5,990 bases of DNA, taken from NCBI GenBank assembly GCA_021129875.1, contig JAJOKK010000101.1, forward strand, positions 1 to 5,990, given 5' to 3'. Below the pieces are notes generated by a model. The model worked only from the letters and a program-made list of their open reading frames with translations, was not told the DNA's origin and ran no database searches. The DNA comes from Candidatus Bipolaricaulota bacterium. Its GTDB lineage: Bacteria; Bipolaricaulota; Bipolaricaulia; UBA7950; UBA9294. A program made the position numbers and the translations under genes. The first letter of the stretch is position 1; every line of letters begins with the position of its first letter. Shown one piece after another: positions 1 to 5,990 of the stretch.

Positions 1-346
1 TATTACTGTTAGCTGTTGTCGATGAGAGCATTGGGTAAATGCTTTCACCGCCGAGATCGCCGAGGAAACAACATCGAGATCTCTGATTTTGTACCCCTGC
101 GGACTCTCTGCGGTAAAGTGATCGCTGGTTAGACAAGACATCCAACGAGCAAACTCCTCAAACTTGGTTCCTAACTGCGGTAGGAGGCTATCGACCCATA
201 CCCACCAACAGCTAACGCGAATAGAGCCTTCGATATAGTTGACACCTTGCGAGCAAGCTCAGCAAAGAGCGATCTTGAGGCCTGGGGGTGGTGCCATGGG
301 TATCGCTATCGACAAGATACGGCTATCAAGCAAGGAGCAGGTCCTC
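1..346. other. Left flank with no supportable gene
   Basis: No recognisable gene, tRNA or terminator was found in this stretch. On the minus strand an open frame runs from just after a TGA at about 259-261 to the left edge, about 86 codons, encoding patches such as KFEEFARWM and GYKIRDLDVV. Upstream of that TGA the same frame has ATG (295-297) followed by APPPGLKIALC. A second, overlapping minus-strand frame (about 170-305) encodes SLFAELARKVSTISKALF before a stop. Neither has a visible ribosome binding site or a family I recognise. They could be remnants of one frame-disrupted gene continuing off the left edge, or chance frames. The first 60 bases are less GC-rich (about 47%) than the operon to the right looks. 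Confidence 0.4.
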
Positions 347-370
347 TGAACCGCCCCGGGTTTTCCGGAG
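347..370 (-). repeat. IS3-type terminal inverted repeat, surviving end
   Basis: The 24 bases begin TGAACCGCCCCGGG and end CCGGAG. They lie five to twenty-eight bases beyond the transposase stop codon, where the right end of an IS3-family element is expected. No partner copy in inverse orientation was found to the right of the fragment. Bases 344-346 (CTC) would be one copy of a 3-bp target duplication if this is the exact end, but this is untestable here. Confidence 0.7.
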
Positions 371-374
371 GTTT

Positions 375-829
375 TTACGTGAGTCCGGCGACCATGGCCG
401 GAATCTCCTGACTCTGATAGTATGCCTCCTCCAACTCGGCGGGTGAAATGTTGCCGATCGGCTCAAACGACCGCCGGTTCTTGAACCAGCCCACCCAGAG
501 TCGAGCGTCTCGAACTCCACATGGTTAACGTTGCGTCAAGATCCTAGTTTATGAATCAGCTCCGTCTTATGCAAGTCGATGATCGTTTCCGCAGGCGCGT
601 TGTCGTACGAGTCGCTGGCGCTGCCCACTGATGGCGCAATACCTGCTTCAGCTAAGCGTTCCGTGTAGCGGATGGATAGGTACTGCACTCCCCGGTTACT
701 ACTGTGGCGCACAAATCGCTCGATGTCGTGACGGGCATAGAAAGCCTGCTCCAGCACGTCGAGCGCTAGGTCGTTGCGCAGCGACCGCGACAGATGCCGG
801 CCCACGATCATCCGAGGGAACACGTCGAT
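375..829 (-). pseudogene. IS3-family transposase (OrfB, rve/DDE domain), C-terminal remnant
   Basis: This is the decayed C-terminal third of an IS3-family OrfB integrase-type transposase. Family signatures read in order on the minus strand: IDVFPRMIVG (cf. DVFSRRIVGW), SLRNDLALDVLEQA, RGVQYLSIRYTERLAEAG, SYDNAPAETI with the final catalytic Glu, and, in another frame, WVGWFKNRR, EPIGNISPAELEEAYY and a TAA stop at 375-377. Four lesions show that it is dead. The 5' portion is missing, with an in-frame TGA at 839-841 immediately before the homology. The second catalytic Asp (usual HSDRG) is Asn (SSNRG). An in-frame TGA at 536-538 sits where the family has TGG (Trp). A small indel near 497-503 shifts the rest into another frame. 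Family identity is confident from the motifs; the exact IS name cannot be given. Confidence 0.88.
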
Positions 830-839
830 CTCGCTTTTT

Positions 840-874
840 CACTTGCACTTGCACTTGGCACTTGCACTTGCACT
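840..874. repeat. CACTTG hexamer tandem array
   Basis: There are three perfect CACTTG units (840-857), one extra G (858), two more CACTTG units (859-870) and a partial CACT (871-874). On the minus strand it reads as CAAGTG repeats. It begins exactly at the truncated edge of the IS3 remnant and ends 45 bp beyond the racemase stop codon. It is noncoding in context. Replication slippage at a recombination or deletion junction is a reasonable origin, but that is inference. Confidence 0.9.
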
Positions 875-919
875 ACATCTCCCCCAGGGGCAACCGCCAC
901 ACATCAATCTTTCCTGCTG

Positions 920-2053
920 CTACGATTTTTCGTGCACGTAGACCCGTTCTACCCCTTTGCAGAGCGGGATGAGGACGTCGCACATCCCGACCCCGGCCCT
1001 CTTTGCCTGCTCGTCGGCCGGCAGGCGCGGGCCGATCACCTCGACTTTGTCGCCTATCTTCACGTCTATGCCGGTCACATCGATCATCGTGTGATCGAGA
1101 CACAATCGGCCGACGATCGCCGCCCGCTTCCCATGCACGATCACCCCGCCGCAGTTGGAGAGTCCGCGGTGAAACCCGCTTCCAAATCCGAGCGGGATAA
1201 CCGCGATCTTGCGCATTGAGTCCGCCTGGTAGGTGAGGCCGTAGCCGATGTGGCTCCCCGCCGGGAGCTCGCGCAGGTCGATGATTGCGGTAGTGACTGT
1301 GGCGATCGGTCTGATCTCCTCCGCCCATGTTCCTTCCGCCTCCGCCTCTGGATAGCCGTACAGGATCGCTCCGATCCGCACCATATTGAAATAGCCGCCC
1401 GTGGTCGCTGCGGCATGGTGCACAAGGCACGGCGCAGAACCGATATGGCGCAGCGGCGGGAGGAGTCCGGCTCGGTCCAGTCGCGCAAGCGCTCCGTTCA
1501 GTTTCGCGATCTGTTCTGCTGTGTACGCTCTATCAGCGAGATCGGCAGAGTCAGCGACCGCAAGATGGCTGAAGATCCCTTCAACTTGCAGGTGGTCAAA
1601 ACGTTGTAACCCCTGAAAGAAAGGGACTACTTCCGCGGGGAAGATCCCAAACCGCCCGAGGCCGGTATCGACGATCACATGAACCGCTGCTTTCACCTGT
1701 TGCACCTCGGCTTCCCGGTCGAGCTGCGCGGCGAAATCAAGGTCGGTGATGCTCAGTGTTACGTTCAGCTCGACTGCGGCAGCGATATCCTCTTTTCGGG
1801 AGAGCCCTAAGATGAGGATCGGCATCTCCAGGCCGGCGTCTCGCACGCGCTTTGCCTCGAGCAGATCGGCCACACCCAGCCATTCCACCCCTTCTGCTTG
1901 CGCCGCCCTGGCAAGCTCGATAAGCCCATGTCCATAGGCGTCACGCTTTACCGCAAAGAGTATCTTTACGTGTGCAGGAAGGTTCTCCCGCACCAGTCTG
2001 ATGTTCCTCGCCAGTCGGTCCAGATCGATCCTTGCTTCGGCCATCGGGTTCAT
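920..2053 (-). CDS. alr: Alanine-racemase-family PLP enzyme (divergent pocket), probable amino-acid racemase
   Basis: Fold-type III PLP racemase of 377 residues, a normal length for the family. The N-terminal barrel carries the PLP lysine motif VKRDAYGHG (Lys36, Tyr40). The C-terminal domain carries the second catalytic base, Tyr271, in IGYGLTY. Also retained are DTGLGRFG (Arg134), GIFSHLA (His163), RIGAILYG (Arg226) and GRLCLD (Arg316). Alignment by eye to Geobacillus Alr shows pocket changes: Lys129 to Ile127, Ile222 to Ala229, Tyr284 to Phe290, the GYADG loop to GFGSG (Asp286 to Ser292), Met312 to Leu319, and Tyr354 to Cys358. The protein is therefore clearly a racemase-fold enzyme, but alanine as the preferred substrate is not secure. 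ATG at 2051-2053 is chosen because AAGGAGGG lies 4 bp upstream; Met4 would be too far away. It is the last gene of the run, 10 bp after the deacylase. No signal peptide is seen, so it is cytoplasmic. Likely role: converting released D-amino acids to L-forms, or the reverse. Confidence 0.88.
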   Translation of the reverse strand: MNPMAEARIDLDRLARNIRLVRENLPAHVKILFAVKRDAYGHGLIELARAAQAEGVEWLGVADLLEAKRVRDAGLEMPILILGLSRKEDIAAAVELNVTLSITDLDFAAQLDREAEVQQVKAAVHVIVDTGLGRFGIFPAEVVPFFQGLQRFDHLQVEGIFSHLAVADSADLADRAYTAEQIAKLNGALARLDRAGLLPPLRHIGSAPCLVHHAAATTGGYFNMVRIGAILYGYPEAEAEGTWAEEIRPIATVTTAIIDLRELPAGSHIGYGLTYQADSMRKIAVIPLGFGSGFHRGLSNCGGVIVHGKRAAIVGRLCLDHTMIDVTGIDVKIGDKVEVIGPRLPADEQAKRAGVGMCDVLIPLCKGVERVYVHEKS

Positions 2054-2057
2054 CTAT

Positions 2058-2065
2058 CCCTCCTT
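2058..2065 (-). promoter_or_regulatory. Racemase ribosome binding site overlapping the upstream stop
   Basis: AAGGAGGG lies 4 bp before the racemase ATG. It shares bases with the deacylase stop, reading TAAGGAGGG on the minus strand. Terminating ribosomes would therefore sit on the next gene's binding site, which suggests translational coupling. Confidence 0.9.
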
Positions 2066-3662
2066 AATTGTGCAGGAGAACCCGACCGGCAAGCTTGCCG
2101 GTATGTTCACCCTGCTCTATCACTACAGTGCCGTTCACCAATACATAGTCTATTCCGTCCGGATAGCGATGCGGATCGATGTAGGTAGCCCTGTCACGGA
2201 CGGTCTGTGGGTCGAATACCGTGATGTCGGCCTGCATCCCTTCTGCGAGCAGCCCGCGGCCGGCAAGGCCCAGCTTCTTCGCCGGCAGCGAGGTCATCTT
2301 CCTGATCGCTTCCTCCAGTGAGAGGATCTTCTCTTCGCGCACGTATTTGCCGAGCACCCGTGGGAAGGTGCCGTAGCTGCGCGGGTGCGGCTTGCCGCGG
2401 TTCAGCACCCCGTACGTTGCCAGGGCGCTCCCGTCCGAGCCGATCATCACCGCCTTATGCTGCATCACCGTGAGAACATCCTCTTCCGCTATGCAGAAAT
2501 GGACGATTCCAACTGTTGCCTCTTCCTCGCGAAGCAGGTCGAAGACGGCTTCATAGACATCAACTTTTCGAAGGCCGGCAACTGCCTCGATGCTCATCCC
2601 CTCATAATCCTTGTTTATTTTGCAGTAGGCTATCTTAACGTTCTCCCAGTACCCTTGCGACTTCTTCATCTCCTGACAAAGGCGCTTGCGGACAGCAGGA
2701 TCGCGCAGTCGGTTCAACAGTTCCACTTTTCCGCCCACGTGCATCCAGCCGGGGAGTGAGTCGGCGAGACCGTTACTCGCCGCGATATACGGATACTGAT
2801 CTGCGGTGACATCGAACCCTTCCGCACGGGCGCGATCGATCAGCTCGAGCGATTGCACGACCTTCCCCCAGTTCGCCTTGCCGGTGGCCTTGTGGTGGGA
2901 GAGCTGCACCGGGAGACCGGCCTCTTGGCCGATCGTTATCGCTTCACTTACTGCGTCGAGCAGGGTATTCCCCTCTCCTCTGATATGAGAGGCGTAGATC
3001 CCGCCGCATTCAGCAACGACCTTGCTGAGCTCGATCAGCTCCTCTGTGTCGGCATAGAAGCTCGGAGCGTAGATCAGACCGGTGGAGATACCCCAGGCTC
3101 CATCGCGCATCGCTTGCTCGATCAGATCTTTCATGCTGCCCAGTTCGGTTGCGGTCGGGGCACGATCGTCAAAACCCATCACCGCAGCCCGCACCGTCCC
3201 ATGGCCGATCAGCGCAACGACGTTCAGCGCTGTCCCCTGCCCCTTCAGGCGGGCGAAGTACTCCCCCATGGTGAGCCAATCCCATTCAAGTTCCAGGGAA
3301 TCGAGGTCGGCTTGTTCTTTAAGCAGATCGAGCTTCTCCTCGGTGACCGGTGCGGCCGATGCGCCACAGTTGCCGATCACTTCGGTGGTCACCCCTTGCC
3401 TGATCTTGCTCTCATTCCTCGGGTTGACGAGCAGCGGAAAGTCGGAGTGGGAGTGCATATCAATGAATCCCGGGGCAACAACAAGCCCGGAGGCATCGAT
3501 CGTCTTCGCGCAATCGGAGTTTACGACCTCGCCTACTCCGATGATGCGTTCACCTCGAATTGCTATTGTCCCTTTGAATGCCGCGCGACCGGTGCCATCA
3601 ACGATCAGTCCATTGTTGATCACCAGGGTTGCCGCCACTTCGCCCTTGTCGTTTACTTCCAC
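2064..3662 (-). CDS. N-acyl-D-amino-acid deacylase (D-aminoacylase), amidohydrolase superfamily
   Basis: This 532-residue zinc amidohydrolase is predicted to hydrolyse N-acyl-D-amino acids to a fatty or acetic acid plus the free D-amino acid. The N-terminal small beta domain (LVINNGLIVDGTG) leads into APGFIDMHSHSD (His70, His72), the family GNCG motif (Cys99, the bridging metal ligand in Alcaligenes D-aminoacylase), SHIRGEG (His226), LSHHK (His256/257) and MIGSDG (Asp410, the catalytic Asp). The end returns to the beta domain (ADITVFDPQTV, YVLVNGTVVI). All expected metal and catalytic residues are present, and the length matches the roughly 480-530-residue family. The start is GTG (3660-3662), supported by AGGGAGG 5 bp upstream. 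No signal peptide is seen, so it is cytoplasmic. It lies 55 bp after dppA and 10 bp before the racemase. Substrate side chain and acyl length cannot be read from sequence. Dihydroorotase or hydantoinase is unlikely because of the GNCG motif. Confidence 0.93.
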   Translation of the reverse strand: MEVNDKGEVAATLVINNGLIVDGTGRAAFKGTIAIRGERIIGVGEVVNSDCAKTIDASGLVVAPGFIDMHSHSDFPLLVNPRNESKIRQGVTTEVIGNCGASAAPVTEEKLDLLKEQADLDSLELEWDWLTMGEYFARLKGQGTALNVVALIGHGTVRAAVMGFDDRAPTATELGSMKDLIEQAMRDGAWGISTGLIYAPSFYADTEELIELSKVVAECGGIYASHIRGEGNTLLDAVSEAITIGQEAGLPVQLSHHKATGKANWGKVVQSLELIDRARAEGFDVTADQYPYIAASNGLADSLPGWMHVGGKVELLNRLRDPAVRKRLCQEMKKSQGYWENVKIAYCKINKDYEGMSIEAVAGLRKVDVYEAVFDLLREEEATVGIVHFCIAEEDVLTVMQHKAVMIGSDGSALATYGVLNRGKPHPRSYGTFPRVLGKYVREEKILSLEEAIRKMTSLPAKKLGLAGRGLLAEGMQADITVFDPQTVRDRATYIDPHRYPDGIDYVLVNGTVVIEQGEHTGKLAGRVLLHN

Positions 3663-3667
3663 TGGTG

Positions 3668-3674
3668 CCTCCCT
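3668..3674 (-). promoter_or_regulatory. Deacylase ribosome binding site supporting a GTG start
   Basis: AGGGAGG on the minus strand lies 5 bp before GTG at 3660-3662. It decides the start, because the frame has no ATG at the position where homologous proteins begin. Confidence 0.8.
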
Positions 3675-3717
3675 CTCTATCTCTTTGCGTGCCTCGTCGA
3701 TCGGTCAATCCCCCTAA

Positions 3718-4527
3718 TCAGCCGATGTTCAGCATCAGTCGGAAGACGCGGTTGATCTTCAGTATGTCGGTATCTTCATAGGCCAGAGTGCGCCCATCGA
3801 TACGCTCCACTCCCGGGATATCAGCAGACCGGTCCGCTGAGGCGGCGCGCATAAAATCTAATTCCATGCGGATCGGCGGCTCCATGGTCAACGGTTTCAT
3901 CTCCGAGAGACGGGCCAGCGCTTGTTTTGCTCCGGCGTGGATCCGCTTCTGCGCCATCTTAGGGGAAAGGTTTCGGGCTGCGGTAGGGCTGATCGCCCAT
4001 TTGGTGATCACTCGTTCCGTCCACGGCATCAGCGCTTTGACTTCAGCATCAAGGGTATCGTCGCCGCAGATCAGGGCCACCGGCACGCCAAAGTGTCCGG
4101 CGATCGCTGCGTTGAGCCCTGTCTCTCCCATGCTGATCCCGTTCAGTCTTACGTTATAGACCAGACGGCCGCTGTAGGTATGAGCAAGTATCCCTTTCGG
4201 TGCCCCGGCCATCGAGTGGTAGCCGATGAAGAAGGCAACGTCGAACGTCTCATCCAATCCTTCCATCATGCTGAGCGGACGGGGAGAGCCGCGCACAAGG
4301 AGCGCCTCTTCATGTAACTCATCGGGCAGAATATTCCGCATGTGGCCGTGCGCGTCAGCGATGACCACCTCGGTCGCCCCCGCTTCCAGCACTGCTTCGA
4401 TTGCGGCATTCGCCTCTGCCGTCATCCACTTGCGGGCCGTCTCGTACTCAACACCCTCGAGTTTAACATGGTCGCCGTGGGTTACTCCGGCCATGCCCTC
4501 CATGTCGACTGACATGTATACCTTCAT
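3718..4527 (-). CDS. dppA: M55 family D-aminopeptidase (DppA-like)
   Basis: Zinc D-aminopeptidase of 269 residues, matching Bacillus subtilis DppA (about 274), a self-compartmentalising decamer that removes N-terminal D-residues from peptides such as D-Ala-D-Ala. The protein opens with MKVYMSVDMEG, giving ligands Asp8 and Glu10. ADAHGH supplies His60, GYHSMAG His104, GILAHT His116 (the position of the proposed catalytic His115) and GETGLN Glu135 (DppA Glu133). Every expected metal ligand is present at nearly the same residue number, so an active enzyme is likely. No signal peptide is seen; it is cytoplasmic. ATG at 4525-4527 has AAGGAGGG 4 bp upstream. It lies 45 bp after the serine hydrolase and 55 bp before the deacylase. 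In Bacillus, dppA sits with a dipeptide transporter; here no transporter is visible, although one could lie beyond the right edge. DmpA-type enzymes are excluded by the motifs. Confidence 0.95.
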   Translation of the reverse strand: MKVYMSVDMEGMAGVTHGDHVKLEGVEYETARKWMTAEANAAIEAVLEAGATEVVIADAHGHMRNILPDELHEEALLVRGSPRPLSMMEGLDETFDVAFFIGYHSMAGAPKGILAHTYSGRLVYNVRLNGISMGETGLNAAIAGHFGVPVALICGDDTLDAEVKALMPWTERVITKWAISPTAARNLSPKMAQKRIHAGAKQALARLSEMKPLTMEPPIRMELDFMRAASADRSADIPGVERIDGRTLAYEDTDILKINRVFRLMLNIG

Positions 4528-4531
4528 TGTT

Positions 4532-4539
4532 CCCTCCTT
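4532..4539 (-). promoter_or_regulatory. DppA ribosome binding site
   Basis: AAGGAGGG lies 4 bp before the ATG at 4525-4527. It is the same sequence and spacing as at the racemase, fixing the start at the conserved MKVYMSVDMEG N-terminus. Confidence 0.85.
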
Positions 4540-4572
4540 CTATTCGATCGATGATCGCTTGGCTGAAGCTGC

Positions 4573-5990
4573 TCACTTCTTCCGCGCGGTGAACACAGCA
4601 TTAGGCTGCGTGACTATCGCTTCGGTAACGACCCCGGACTCATCCTGTTTAAATTCAATGCTGAATCCATGCAAGCCGTTGAGAGTGAACTCTGTTCCTC
4701 GGTACGGCGCCAACTCATGATCTGGCTGATCGGGGATGGACAGCACTAAAGTATCCTCGCCTTTCAGGGAGACGATGACGCTCCTGTCGTGGAGTTCGTA
4801 TTCACCGGTAAAGTTCTCCAGGAACGACTTTTCTCTGATGTATCTCTCAGCTGTGCGGGCAAAGACGGCATCTTCTACCGCCGACTCCATCGGGATGGAG
4901 AGGCTGCTGATATTCCCCTTTACATCGGTGAAGAAGGTGACCTTCATCCTCATATCAAAGGGTTCGTAGGTCATCTCGAAAATATCATAATGGTAGTGGC
5001 CCAAAGAAAAGGGCATAGAGTTGTAAGTCGCCTCGAGACGGTCATCCTGCATCACAATCGAGATAAGACCGTATCCCGGGTGCATAAACTCACCGGTGTA
5101 GTCCTCCAGCTGATGAGAGGGTTGTGTTTCAGTCTTGCACTCCGTGGCTGATTTTTCCTTAGCCTTAGCCCCCGCCTCTGTAATTTTAGCCTCTTCTTCC
5201 TTGATGCGCCGGCTCCAGGGGATTTCATCAAGGCCGAGCAGGCGATCATATACGTTGTAGGAGATGATTGTCGGTAACAGGTGGCCGCCCAGGTTGGTAA
5301 GGACCACTACCCCGATACCGCGCTGCGGCATAAAAGAGACAAGCGCGGAGAAGCCGTCGATGTGTCCACCGTGGTGGATCAGGTTGTGCCCCCGATAGGG
5401 TTCGACAAACCAGCCCAGGCCATAGCTGGCATGGCCTATCTCATCATACTTGGCAAAGACTGCCAGCGACTGGATAATCTCCTGAATCACCATTTGCGGG
5501 GTATGCATTTGGCTCAGATTCCCCTTAGCGATGATCTGCTCTTCTTTGTATCTCCCCTTGCCCAGATGGAGCAGAAGCCAGTTGGCCATATCGGTCACGC
5601 TGGAATTGATCGCCCCGGCCGGCCCGACGGTATCGATGTTGCGGAATGGGATCTCCTTGACCTCCTCGTCTTTCCTGGTGTAGGGGAGGGCAAAATCCGA
5701 AGCCTGCCGGGATTCACGAACCGAGAAGTTGCTGCTTGCCATTTCCAGCCGATCAAGGATCCTCTCCTGGGCAAATTCCTCCCAACTGCTCCCTGCGAGT
5801 TCGCCGACCAGGTATCCGGCGGTCATGTACATCAGGTTTTGATACTGAAAGCAGGTGCGAAAATCCTTGCTCGGTGCAAGATGCTGCAGCCGGTCGAAGA
5901 TCTCTTTGCGAGTGAACGACGAGTTGTACCACATGAGATCGTGACGGGGTAAACCAGAGCGGTGGGTGATCAGATCGCGCGGCGTCATCC
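4573..5990 (-). CDS. Serine beta-lactamase-like hydrolase (class C / D-aminopeptidase type), 5' end off window
   Basis: Penicillin-recognising serine hydrolase; 471 complete codons are visible and the frame is open to the right edge. The first visible Met (5986-5988) lies in TPRDLITHRSGLPRHD, a mid-domain motif of this family, so the true start and the catalytic SxxK motif lie upstream. Numbering from that Met, the second catalytic motif YxN is Tyr49-Gln50-Asn51, and the third, HxG, is at HHGGHIDGF (about 205-213). GPAGAINSSVTDMANW and YGLGWF are also typical. A charged linker (about 258-293) leads to two C-terminal beta-type modules, each opening with a similar motif: LEDYTGEF (294) and LENFTGEY (390). 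This resembles the DUF3471/lipocalin-like domains of D-aminopeptidase DAP and related esterases. Beta-lactamase, D,D-carboxypeptidase, D-aminopeptidase and esterase activities cannot be distinguished by sequence. The company of dppA and a D-aminoacylase favours D-amino-acid peptide or amide hydrolysis. It ends 45 bp before dppA. Confidence 0.9.
   Translation of the reverse strand, partial: MTPRDLITHRSGLPRHDLMWYNSSFTRKEIFDRLQHLAPSKDFRTCFQYQNLMYMTAGYLVGELAGSSWEEFAQERILDRLEMASSNFSVRESRQASDFALPYTRKDEEVKEIPFRNIDTVGPAGAINSSVTDMANWLLLHLGKGRYKEEQIIAKGNLSQMHTPQMVIQEIIQSLAVFAKYDEIGHASYGLGWFVEPYRGHNLIHHGGHIDGFSALVSFMPQRGIGVVVLTNLGGHLLPTIISYNVYDRLLGLDEIPWSRRIKEEEAKITEAGAKAKEKSATECKTETQPSHQLEDYTGEFMHPGYGLISIVMQDDRLEATYNSMPFSLGHYHYDIFEMTYEPFDMRMKVTFFTDVKGNISSLSIPMESAVEDAVFARTAERYIREKSFLENFTGEYELHDRSVIVSLKGEDTLVLSIPDQPDHELAPYRGTEFTLNGLHGFSIEFKQDESGVVTEAIVTQPNAVFTARKK

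Larger units (their letters stand above)
347..838 (-). mobile_element. Truncated IS3-family insertion sequence remnant
   Basis: This is the 3' part of an IS3-family element, read on the minus strand. Its outer end is at the left: TGAACCGCCCCGGG at 347-360 followed by TTTTCCGGAG, which resembles the terminal inverted repeats known from the IS3 family. It lies just outside the transposase stop (375-377). The matching left-end repeat, orfA and most of orfB are absent. Recognisable sequence stops at about 829-838, right where a CACTTG hexamer array begins. Only one end survives, so target-site duplication cannot be tested. The element cannot be autonomously mobile. Confidence 0.85.
920..5990 (-). 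other. Putative D-amino-acid / D-peptide utilisation operon
   Basis: Four consecutive minus-strand genes are separated by 45, 55 and 10 bp, with strong ribosome binding sites before the last three and no internal promoter or terminator that I can see. All four families act on D-configured substrates or interconvert D and L forms: serine D-peptidase-type hydrolase, DppA, D-aminoacylase, racemase. Co-transcription is inferred from spacing and orientation. The promoter and any transporter would lie beyond the right edge. Confidence 0.8.

Noticed and set aside
259..297. Possible selenoprotein start: ATG, APPPGLKIALC, then TGA followed by ACSQG
   Set aside because: There is no SECIS-like hairpin that I can support, no ribosome binding site and no known family. 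A chance or decayed frame is simpler.
840..874. CRISPR or regulatory iteron interpretation of the CACTTG repeats
   Set aside because: The 6-bp units are contiguous without spacers, and no replication or Cas gene is nearby, so a simple tandem repeat is the better reading.
875..900. Small palindrome CCCCAGGGG and a nearby GGGGCAACCGCC resembling an IS3 left end
   Set aside because: The hairpin would have almost no loop and no T-run follows. The resemblance to the inverted repeat is too short and misplaced relative to the transposase breakpoint.
873..1430. Minus-strand 185-codon frame overlapping the racemase
   Set aside because: It is a frame shadow, rich in Arg and Gly, inside the well-supported racemase frame, with no motif or binding site of its own.
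2853..3755. Plus-strand open frame of 300 codons opposite the deacylase, and other long antisense frames (for example 5281-5952)
   Set aside because: They lie antisense to genes with full catalytic motif sets, encode no recognisable motifs, and arise from GC-biased codon use in the real genes.
4545..4557. Inverted repeat CGATC-GAT-GATCG in the gap before dppA
   Set aside because: A 5-bp stem with a 3-base loop is easily expected by chance in GATC-rich sequence, and there is no adjacent promoter or known operator.

Overview
The window is a bacterial chromosomal segment of moderately high GC with one clear theme: a minus-strand run of four genes whose products all belong to families that handle D-amino acids, D-peptides or N-acyl-D-amino acids. 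The internal start sites are preceded by strong AGGAGG-type Shine-Dalgarno sequences (AAGGAGGG twice, AGGGAGG once), so the host is a bacterium with canonical ribosome binding. The sequence does not name a lineage, and I do not assign one.

Layout, in the direction of transcription (right to left): a serine beta-lactamase-like hydrolase (class C / D-aminopeptidase type) whose N-terminus lies off the right edge (4573-5990); a DppA-type M55 D-aminopeptidase (3718-4527); an N-acyl-D-amino-acid deacylase (2064-3662); and a divergent alanine-racemase-family protein (920-2053). Gaps are 45, 55 and 10 bp. The last gap is so small that the deacylase stop codon overlaps the racemase ribosome binding site. 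I see no promoter inside the run and no convincing terminator after it.

Downstream of the racemase are a short spacer, a 35-bp CACTTG hexamer array (840-874), and then a decayed 3' fragment of an IS3-family element (about 347-838). The IS fragment keeps its terminal inverted repeat at 347-370, but its transposase has lost its 5' part, a catalytic Asp, and its reading frame. The leftmost 346 bp hold no gene I can support, only two overlapping short open frames.

Inferred joint role: the hydrolase and DppA would release D-amino acids from D-amino-acid peptides or amides (for example peptidoglycan-derived D-Ala-D-Ala), the deacylase would strip acyl groups from N-acyl-D-amino acids, and the racemase would convert the products to L-forms for catabolism. 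The racemase keeps the PLP lysine and the catalytic tyrosine but has several substitutions around the substrate pocket. It is therefore the part of the system most likely to have an unexpected specificity.
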